Shown one piece after another: positions 5,505-11,152 of a stretch of 11,152 nucleotides of DNA. The notes below the pieces were generated by a model. It had not been told where the DNA came from and did no database searches. It worked only from the letters and a program-made list of their open reading frames with translations. The stretch comes from Thomasclavelia sp. (GTDB lineage Bacteria > Bacillota_I > Bacilli_A > Erysipelotrichales > Coprobacillaceae): assembly GCA_020025035.1 (NCBI GenBank), contig JAHHSU010000041.1:1-11152 (forward strand), given 5' to 3'. The position numbers and the translations under genes were made by a program. Every line of letters begins with the position of its first letter. Within the stretch, counting starts at the first letter, position 1.

Positions 5505-6308
5505 ATGATTAAACTTATTGCTACCGATATGGATGGAACATTTTTAAAAGATGATAAAACATTTAGCCAAGATTTTTTTAAGACATATGATAATATGAAA
5601 AAAGAAGGGATTAAATTTGTAATTGCAAGTGGTAATCAATATCATCTTTTATACCAAAAATTCTTACCAATTAGTTCTGAATTAATTTATATTGCAGAAA
5701 ATGGAAGCCTTATTGTAAATGGAACTGACATCATTTTTAAAGACGTCATTACTAATTCTAATCTTCAATATTTAAATCAATTATTATCTAGTTGTGATGA
5801 TATTATTGTTATCTATTGTGGATTAAAAAAAGCTTACATTGATATTCAATATAAACCATATGAAAAAAACTTCATTAGATATTATCATCATTACCAATAT
5901 GTTAATTCTCTTAAGAATATAGATGATGATATTATAAAACTTGCAATTTTTTCTAAAGATAAAAATAATATTAAATTATTTGATAATTTACGAAGTAAAC
6001 TCACTAGTGATTTAAGAATTGTTTCTTCTGGAAATCATTGGATGGATATACAAAACAACACTAGTAATAAAGGAATTGCACTAAAAAAAGTTCAAGAAAT
6101 GTTTCATATATCCAAAGATGAGTGTATGGCCTTTGGAGATCAAATGAATGATTATGAATTACTTCAATCTGTAAAATACGGGTATGCTATGCAAAATGCA
6201 ATTCAACCAATTAAAGATATTGCATATGATATTTGCCTAGATAACAATCAACAAGGAGTCATTCTAAAAATAAATGAATATCTAGATAAACAAAACAACT
6301 ATGATTAA
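5505..6308 (+). CDS. Cof-type HAD-IIB phosphatase
   Basis: This is a cytoplasmic haloacid dehalogenase superfamily hydrolase, probably acting on a sugar phosphate, nucleotide or related small phosphorylated metabolite. All four motifs are present: D8-M-D10-G-T (nucleophile and acid/base), S42 in IASGN, K189 in S-N-K-G-I-A, and GDQMND (211-216) for Mg2+ binding. The region between, about 80-185, is the type C2B cap that sets the substrate. The 267 residues and the C-terminal Y-A-M-Q-N-A (227-232) followed by the G-V-I region fit the Cof/YidA group. The start at 5505 is supported by AGGGGGG eight bases upstream. It is divergent from lrgAB and convergent with the nup operon, sharing a terminator with the latter. 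The substrate cannot be assigned; members of this group are often promiscuous. Confidence 0.92.
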   Translation: MIKLIATDMDGTFLKDDKTFSQDFFKTYDNMKKEGIKFVIASGNQYHLLYQKFLPISSELIYIAENGSLIVNGTDIIFKDVITNSNLQYLNQLLSSCDDIIVIYCGLKKAYIDIQYKPYEKNFIRYYHHYQYVNSLKNIDDDIIKLAIFSKDKNNIKLFDNLRSKLTSDLRIVSSGNHWMDIQNNTSNKGIALKKVQEMFHISKDECMAFGDQMNDYELLQSVKYGYAMQNAIQPIKDIAYDICLDNNQQGVILKINEYLDKQNNYD

Positions 6309-6320
6309 CATAGTTGTTTT
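6292..6320. terminator. Bidirectional terminator between the HAD gene and the nup operon
   Basis: A 12-bp perfect stem, AAAACAACTATG (6292-6303) with its complement (6309-6320), surrounds a 5-base loop. T runs close the stem on both strands. The HAD stop codon (6306-6308) is in the loop, and the stop of the minus-strand permease (6322-6320) touches the right arm. Confidence 0.88.
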
Positions 6321-7279
6321 TATCTTTTTGATTTATCGTATGGTTCACCTAATGCTTTAGGTGCAAATGAATTTTTTGAAGTAAATGTTAACAAAATCAA
6401 TGTTGCTACATATGGTAATAATTGGAAAAATAATTTAGGTATTCCTAATCCTAGTAAAAAAGGAATTCCTGAATATGCATTAGCAATCGTTTTTGTAATT
6501 CCAAAAAAGAAAGCTGCTACTAATATTTTCATTGGTTTCCACTGTCCAAAAATAAGAACTGCTAAAGCTAAAAATCCATATCCTGAAACATTGGATGCAT
6601 ATTCTGTACTAATAGGAATAATATATATTAAACCTCCTAATCCTGCTAAAATTCCAGAAATAATCACTGCAATATAACGGATTTTATATACACTAATCCC
6701 AGCTGAATCTACAGCATGAGGATTTTCACCACATGCTCGTAATCGAAGTCCAAATTTTGTTTTATATAAAACAAATACGGAAATTCCTAATATAATAAAT
6801 CCTAAATAAGTTGTAATATACGATTCTTTAAAAAAGATATCTCCAATAATAGGTATATTAGAAAAAATAGGAATCTGTTCAATTCTAAATTCATTATTAA
6901 AACGTATATTTTGTGTACCTTGTATCATCTTTGCAACAAAAATACCAAATGCAGGAGCAAATAAATTTAATGCTGTTCCACTAATAGTTTGATTTGCTTT
7001 AAAATGAATAGATGCGATTGCATGAAATAATGCAAGAAATGCACCACTTAACGCTGCAACAATTAATGCACATATTAATAAAGATTGACCAGATAAAGCC
7101 CCTATTCCTTGCATTATATGAATAAAGAAAATACTAATAAAAGCACTAAATACCATAATACCTTCTAATGCAATATTAATAATACCACTTTTTTCACAAA
7201 ACATACCACCTAGTGCAACAACTAATAAAGGAATTGAAAATAATAAAGTTTGTCTAAGTAAAAAATAGATAATTTCCAT
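6320..7279 (-). CDS. nupQ: Nucleoside ABC transporter permease (NupQ/YufQ-like)
   Basis: This is the second inner-membrane permease of a BMP-type nucleoside importer, of the branched-chain-amino-acid/ribose type (BPD_transp_2). It has 319 residues and eight to ten hydrophobic segments. Visible family features are GIINIALEG (32-40), the cytoplasmic coupling stretch with G-L-R-L-R-A-C-G-E-N-P (177-187), F-G-Q-W-K-P (244-249) and the C-terminal APKALGEPYDK (306-316). The start ATG (7279-7277) shares one base with the stop of the upstream permease (TAATG) and has AGGAGG about nine bases upstream, so translation is coupled. It is the last gene of the operon and ends in a bidirectional terminator. 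The role as purine/pyrimidine nucleoside permease is inferred from B. subtilis NupNOPQ and lactococcal BmpA-NupABC. Confidence 0.9.
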   Translation of the reverse strand: MEIIYFLLRQTLLFSIPLLVVALGGMFCEKSGIINIALEGIMVFSAFISIFFIHIMQGIGALSGQSLLICALIVAALSGAFLALFHAIASIHFKANQTISGTALNLFAPAFGIFVAKMIQGTQNIRFNNEFRIEQIPIFSNIPIIGDIFFKESYITTYLGFIILGISVFVLYKTKFGLRLRACGENPHAVDSAGISVYKIRYIAVIISGILAGLGGLIYIIPISTEYASNVSGYGFLALAVLIFGQWKPMKILVAAFFFGITKTIANAYSGIPFLLGLGIPKLFFQLLPYVATLILLTFTSKNSFAPKALGEPYDKSKR

Positions 7280-8361
7280 TATTGTTTTCCTCCTACTAAT
7301 TGTTTTTTCTTTGTTTTTAATTTATTAACAGCTAACTGAATTGCTAAAGTAAATGAACTAAAATAAATAATAGATGCTACAATAATATCAATAATCTCAA
7401 TTGCATAACTAGTTGTTTGCATATAATTTCCACCAACATTTATATAAGCAATAAATAATGATGAGATAATAACACCTAAGGGATTACTAAATCCTAATAA
7501 TGCTACTGAAATTCCGTTAAATCCTTCTGGAGCTAACGTTTCAACTAAAGATAATGTTCTTCCACTTCCAGCTAAATAAGTTAATGCTCCACCAACTCCT
7601 GCAAAAAATCCTGAAATAGCCATAGATAAAATAATACAATTTTTTTCATTCATACCTGCATATTTACTAGCATCAGGATTATATCCACATGCTTTTAATT
7701 CGTAACCAAATGTTGTTTTATTCATTATAATATAGGCAATAATACATAACACTATAGCAATTATTGTTCCAATATTTATTTGAGATCCCGTAAATAATTT
7801 ATCTAATCCCATTTTAGGAATTGATCTTGACATTTCTACAGCTAATGATTCTGCACCTGTAGCATTATATATTGTTGACTTTACTAATTCTATAACTATA
7901 TGCATTCCAATATAATTCATCATAATACAAGATATTACTTCGTTTACATTTTTATATGCTTTGAGTATTCCTGGAATAAAAGCCCACAAGGCTCCTACTA
8001 TTCCCGCCATAATAGTTGCCACAATCCATACTAATGAATCAGGTATAAATGTCCATTTTATAGCTATATAAACTGCAGTAAATGCACCTACTATAAACTG
8101 TCCAGGCGTCCCTATATTAAATAATCCACATTTAAATGCAAATGCTACAGATAAACCTGTCATCATGATTGGTGTAGAACTGTAAAATACCTGTCCTACA
8201 CTTCTAAGGCCTTTATAAAAACCTCCTTGAATTAAGATTGAAAATGCCTTTAATGCTTCTCTAGGATTTACTATCACCATAATAATAAAACCAAATAATA
8301 ACCCCATAGCTATAGCAATTAATGATGAGTAAAAGGAATTTAAACTTATTTTATTTTTCAT
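7279..8361 (-). CDS. nupP: Nucleoside ABC transporter permease (NupP/YufP-like)
   Basis: This is the first permease of the importer, 360 residues, with an N-terminal helix (about 10-31) and eight or more further segments. Family features are FNIGTPGQ (81-88), V-N-E-V-I-S (139-144), the coupling stretch G-Y-E-L-K-A-C-G-Y-N-P (219-229) and EGFNGISVALLG (279-290). I choose ATG 8361-8359 as start because GAGGTG (8373-8368) lies six bases before it. A GTG at 8382 opens the same frame seven codons earlier but overlaps the ribosome site. From this start the gene overlaps the end of the ATPase gene by 11 bases, and it shares one base with the next permease. It should pair with NupQ to form the heterodimeric membrane channel energised by NupO. 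Confidence 0.9.
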   Translation of the reverse strand: MKNKISLNSFYSSLIAIAMGLLFGFIIMVIVNPREALKAFSILIQGGFYKGLRSVGQVFYSSTPIMMTGLSVAFAFKCGLFNIGTPGQFIVGAFTAVYIAIKWTFIPDSLVWIVATIMAGIVGALWAFIPGILKAYKNVNEVISCIMMNYIGMHIVIELVKSTIYNATGAESLAVEMSRSIPKMGLDKLFTGSQINIGTIIAIVLCIIAYIIMNKTTFGYELKACGYNPDASKYAGMNEKNCIILSMAISGFFAGVGGALTYLAGSGRTLSLVETLAPEGFNGISVALLGFSNPLGVIISSLFIAYINVGGNYMQTTSYAIEIIDIIVASIIYFSSFTLAIQLAVNKLKTKKKQLVGGKQ

Positions 8362-9886
8362 ATCCATCACCTCTTTTTGCACCAGACATATAAAGTCCTA
8401 ATTCTTTTTTGGTTACATCCTTAGTAAGAAGATTTGCAACAATTTCACCTTCATACATCACTAAAATTCGATCACTTACACTCATTACTTCATCTAATTC
8501 AAGTGAAACTAAAAGCACTGCTTTACCTTTATTTCTTTGTTGAATTAATTGTTGATGAATATACTCAATTGCACCTACATCTAGTCCTCTTGTTGGCTGA
8601 ACAGCAATAAGTAAATCTGAATTTGTTGAAATTTCTCGTGCAATAATTGCTTTTTGTTGGTTTCCGCCAGACATTCCTCTAACAATCGATTTTTCTTGTT
8701 GTCCAGATCGTATATCAAATTGTTGAATTAGTTTTTGAGCTTCTTCCATCATTACTTTTTCATTAATAAATCCATAACGTTGATGATTAGTATCAAAATA
8801 ATTTTTTAGAATGAGATTTTGTGCTAATGTATATTCTAATACTAAGCCATGTTTATGTCTATCCTCTGGAATATGCGCTAATCCTGCTAAATAACGATCT
8901 CTTATTTTTTTATGTGTAATTTCTTTATTATTCAAATAAATATTTCCAGAAGCAATAGGCATTATTCCTGAAATACCATAAACTAATTCTGATTGTCCAT
9001 TTCCATCAATTCCTGCAATACAGACAATTTCTCCACCTTTTACTTCAAAAGAAACATTTTTAACTAATTCTTTATGCTTTGCATCTTTTGGTTTGATAAT
9101 TAAATTTTTAACCTCTAATATTGTGTCTTTTATTTGTTGTGTACCTTTTTCAACTTCAAAATTAATTTTTCTTCCTACCATCATCTCAGACAATTCATTT
9201 GACGTTTTATTTTCAACATCTACTGTATCAATATAAACACCTTTTCTTATAATTGTACAACGATTTGCTACTGCTTTTATTTCGTTTAATTTATGTGTAA
9301 TAAATATGATAGATTTTCCTTCTTTAGTCATATTTTTCATAATATTCATTAGTTCATCTATTTCTTGAGGTGTTAAAACTGCTGTAGGTTCGTCAAAAAT
9401 TAAGATATCGTTATTTCGATATGACATCTTTAGTATCTCTACACGTTGTTGCATCCCTACTGTAATATCACTAATCAATGCATCAGGATCAACATTTAAA
9501 TGATACTTAGATGACAAATCTATAATTTTTTTTCTAGCCTCATCTTTTTTTATTACTCCTAGATTTGTATCTTCTACACCTAAAATAATATTTTCAAGAA
9601 CAGTAAAATTGTGCACTAGTTTAAAATGTTGATGAACCATTCCTATAGCAAATTTATTTGCATCGTTTGGATTATTAATTTGAACTCTTTTCCCATTAAT
9701 CCTAATTTCACCTTTATCTGGTTGATATAATCCAAATAAAATACTCATTAAAGTAGATTTTCCTGCACCATTTTCACCTAACAATGCGTGTATTTCTCCT
9801 TTTTTTAGTTGTAACGTAATATTATCATTTGCTCTTATTCCTGGAAAATCTTTTGTAATATTTAACATCTCAATTGCATATTCCAT
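8351..9886 (-). CDS. nupO: Nucleoside ABC transporter ATPase with two nucleotide-binding domains (NupO/YufO-like)
   Basis: This is the cytoplasmic ATPase of the nucleoside importer, 511 residues, with two ABC domains in one chain as in RbsA/MglA-type proteins. Domain 1 has Walker A GENGAGKST (37-45), the family's variant signature VGMQQRVE (143-150), Walker B ILIFDEP (161-167) and the H-loop H198. Domain 2 is degenerate as is normal here: GIDGNGQSE (292-300) replaces Walker A and IAVQPTRG replaces Walker B, while MSGGNQQ (405-411) keeps a good signature. I start it at ATG 9886 with AAAGGA about ten bases upstream. An in-frame GTG at 9895 lies only one base from that site. The resulting N-terminus MEYAIEMLNITKDFPG matches the family. 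A terminator separates it from the lipoprotein gene upstream. Confidence 0.93.
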   Translation of the reverse strand: MEYAIEMLNITKDFPGIRANDNITLQLKKGEIHALLGENGAGKSTLMSILFGLYQPDKGEIRINGKRVQINNPNDANKFAIGMVHQHFKLVHNFTVLENIILGVEDTNLGVIKKDEARKKIIDLSSKYHLNVDPDALISDITVGMQQRVEILKMSYRNNDILIFDEPTAVLTPQEIDELMNIMKNMTKEGKSIIFITHKLNEIKAVANRCTIIRKGVYIDTVDVENKTSNELSEMMVGRKINFEVEKGTQQIKDTILEVKNLIIKPKDAKHKELVKNVSFEVKGGEIVCIAGIDGNGQSELVYGISGIMPIASGNIYLNNKEITHKKIRDRYLAGLAHIPEDRHKHGLVLEYTLAQNLILKNYFDTNHQRYGFINEKVMMEEAQKLIQQFDIRSGQQEKSIVRGMSGGNQQKAIIAREISTNSDLLIAVQPTRGLDVGAIEYIHQQLIQQRNKGKAVLLVSLELDEVMSVSDRILVMYEGEIVANLLTKDVTKKELGLYMSGAKRGDGYEK

Positions 9887-9923
9887 ATTGACCACATCCT
9901 TTGTATATCATCTTTCATACACT

Positions 9924-9955
9924 AAAAAACGAGTAGATATAACTCGTTTTTTTTT
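9924..9955 (-). terminator. Terminator-like hairpin between the binding protein and ATPase genes
   Basis: An 11-bp stem, AAAAAACGAGT (9924-9934) with ACTCGTTTTTT (9942-9952), encloses a 7-base loop. On the minus strand it gives a hairpin with T run directly after the lipoprotein gene. The strong core is only five pairs (CGAGT/ACTCG), so partial termination is likely, which would favour excess binding protein over transporter. I see no clear separate promoter for the ATPase in the 72 bases between the genes. Confidence 0.75.
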
Positions 9956-9958
9956 ACA

Positions 9959-11020
9959 TTATTTAGTTTCAATTACTGTCACATAATCGCTACTTAAATC
10001 AGTTGCATTTGCCACATCTGTATCCTTTTTAATCGTAATCTCACCATTTTTTAATTTTTGAATTATTTGATCATTTTGTTCTTTAGTATAATTTTTAAAT
10101 CTTGAAAAATCATCCGATAATCCTACATAATCATTTTTAATTGTTAAAATATCAGCTCTTCCACCTTGAAAGTTTCCACTATAAAAATCATTTAATTGAT
10201 CTTTTACTGTTTTTCCAACTTTTTTGATTGCAGACGTTAACACTGTAGGCGAATCATCTTTTTGATCACTATCTACTCCAATTACCATTTTATTAGCTTT
10301 AGATGCAGCTTCAAATATTGACGTACAAATTCCTCCACCACATGAAAAAATTACATCTGTACCTTGTGCATACCAAGCAGCTGCTAGAGTATTGATTTCT
10401 GGTTTTGCTTCAAATGAGTTTGTATAATTGTATTTTACTTCTACTTTAGTTCCTAATTCTTTTGCCGCAGCTTCAGCTCCTTGAATATATCCATATCCAT
10501 AACGAACTACTGCAGGTAATGCAATTCCACCCATAAATCCTAATTTTGTATATCCTTCTTTTACTGCTGCATATCCTGCTAAATAACCTGCTTCTTCTTC
10601 TGCATATAATGCAGAATAAACATTAGAATCAATTTCATCTCCTTCAGGAGTTGCATCAATCATTATAAATTTTACATCTGGATATTGTTTTTGCTTTTCC
10701 TTTACAGACTCAGCAAATTTAAATCCTGGTGTTACAATAATTTTTGCTCCGTTTTCAACTGCCAAATCAATTTGTTCATTGTAACCTGCAGTATCAAATG
10801 CCTGTGGGCGATAATATTTATAAGTCAAACTCTTTTGTTGATTATCTTTAACAAACTCCTCAATTGCCTCATACGCACTTTGATTAAATGATTTGTCGTT
10901 AATGTTACCTGCATCTGTAATTAATGCAATCTCTGCACTACCACTAGATTCAGATTTTGAACTGCCACATCCTACTAAAATCATCGACATCACTAATAAA
11001 GACGTTAAAAATTTTTTCAT
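9959..11020 (-). CDS. nupN: BMP-family nucleoside-binding lipoprotein (NupN/BmpA/PnrA-like)
   Basis: This is the extracellular substrate-binding lipoprotein of the nucleoside importer, 353 residues. The signal peptide (1-17) ends in the lipobox L15-V-G-C18, so C18 would be lipidated. A Gly/Ser-rich linker follows, then the BMP domain. Hallmarks are ITDAGNINDKSFNQ (34-47), IVTPGF (95-100) and GVDSDQ (248-253), all characteristic of the PnrA/BmpA family that binds purine or other nucleosides. The start ATG 11020-11018 has AAGGAGG six bases upstream. It is first in the operon, followed by a probably leaky terminator and then the ATPase and two permeases. Which nucleoside it binds is not readable; guanosine (B. 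subtilis NupN) and broad nucleoside uptake (Lactococcus BmpA) are the closest known cases. Confidence 0.94.
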   Translation of the reverse strand: MKKFLTSLLVMSMILVGCGSSKSESSGSAEIALITDAGNINDKSFNQSAYEAIEEFVKDNQQKSLTYKYYRPQAFDTAGYNEQIDLAVENGAKIIVTPGFKFAESVKEKQKQYPDVKFIMIDATPEGDEIDSNVYSALYAEEEAGYLAGYAAVKEGYTKLGFMGGIALPAVVRYGYGYIQGAEAAAKELGTKVEVKYNYTNSFEAKPEINTLAAAWYAQGTDVIFSCGGGICTSIFEAASKANKMVIGVDSDQKDDSPTVLTSAIKKVGKTVKDQLNDFYSGNFQGGRADILTIKNDYVGLSDDFSRFKNYTKEQNDQIIQKLKNGEITIKKDTDVANATDLSSDYVTVIETK

Positions 11021-11048
11021 TTTTTTTCCTCCTTGTACTTCTACACCT

Positions 11049-11057
11049 AATATACCA
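11049..11057 (-). promoter_or_regulatory. Putative extended -10 promoter of the nup operon
   Basis: On the minus strand TGGTATATT (11057-11049) fits an extended -10 element. The -35 region is only a T run. The start would be near 11042, leaving a leader of about 21 bases, too short for a riboswitch. The IS junction at 11105 is about 50 bases upstream. Confidence 0.45.
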
Positions 11058-11104
11058 TTTATTCATCGAAAAAAAAAGATACTTATCGCTACTTTAACAA
11101 ATAT

Positions 11105-11152
11105 TCTGAACAGAATGTGATAAATTCTTATTGTTGCAGAAAACTAATATGT
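11105..11152 (+). mobile_element. 5' end of a second copy of the IS, opposite orientation (partial)
   Basis: These 48 bases are the exact reverse complement of 173-220. By analogy with the left copy, a transposase gene would start about 90 bases further right and read rightwards, out of the window. Only the outer end and the first part of the promoter region (the -35-like TTGTTG at 11131-11136) are visible. Confidence 0.85.

Noticed and set aside
221..11097. TTAAAGT next to the left IS junction and again (inverted) a few bases inside the right junction, as a possible target duplication
   Set aside because: The two copies lie at different distances from the IS ends (0 and 7 bases), and a 7-mer of this composition is expected by chance in such AT-rich DNA.
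220..11105. A hidden defence system, toxin-antitoxin pair or CRISPR array within the IS-bounded segment
   Set aside because: Every gene is a metabolic, envelope or transport protein or a small membrane protein. No nuclease, helicase, reverse transcriptase or repeat-spacer pattern is visible.
10685..11120. Two open frames on the plus strand (10685-10891 and 10893-11120)
   Set aside because: They are antisense to the nucleoside-binding lipoprotein gene and its upstream region, which is strongly supported. No ribosome site or recognisable protein.

Overview
The window is a strongly AT-rich piece of a low-GC Gram-positive (Bacillota) chromosome. Evidence for this is the strong AGGAGG-type ribosome sites, consensus TTGACA/TATAAT promoters, short hairpin-plus-T-run terminators, a lipoprotein SBP with an L-V-G-C lipobox, and gene families typical of Bacillota (LrgA/LrgB, Cof-type HAD, PfoR-like EIIC, NupNOPQ-like ABC transporter). 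TGA is used as a stop (lrgA) and Trp is TGG, so this is not a Mycoplasma-type code. A gut Erysipelotrichia-like organism would fit, but that is only an impression.

Layout. The left edge (1-220) is the 5' end of an insertion sequence: the first 43 codons of a helix-turn-helix transposase on the minus strand, its promoter, a hairpin over its ribosome site, and the outer IS end. The last 48 bases (11105-11152) are an exact reverse complement of 173-220, so a second copy of the same IS starts there in the opposite orientation. The roughly 10.9 kb between them carries ordinary-looking metabolic, envelope and transport genes. On the plus strand are a membrane-anchored NodB-type polysaccharide deacetylase (316-1518), then a two-gene unit of a PfoR-like/PTS_EIIC_2 membrane protein (1725-2777) and a ketopantoate reductase family enzyme (2792-3721), then an unrecognised three-helix membrane protein (3837-4343). 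On the minus strand is lrgA-lrgB (5407 to 4365), divergent from a plus-strand Cof-type HAD phosphatase (5505-6308). The last four kilobases are a minus-strand nucleoside ABC transporter operon read right to left: BMP-family lipoprotein, double-NBD ATPase and two permeases (11020 to 6320).

How it works together. The nup operon would import nucleosides and the HAD protein may dephosphorylate small phosphorylated metabolites. LrgAB belongs to a family linked to pyruvate transport and to holin-like cell-death control. The PfoR-like protein and the PanE-like enzyme form a tight unit that may move and reduce a 2-oxo acid. The deacetylase would modify cell-wall glycan. Gene ends are packed: three terminators have the stop codon of an adjacent gene inside the stem or loop, and two of these serve convergent genes.

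I see no CRISPR array, tRNA, rRNA, phage or defence system. The most distinctive points are the inverted IS pair bounding the segment, the IS leader hairpin arranged to block read-through translation, the near-mirror divergent promoter between lrgA and the HAD gene, and the EIIC/ketopantoate reductase pair.
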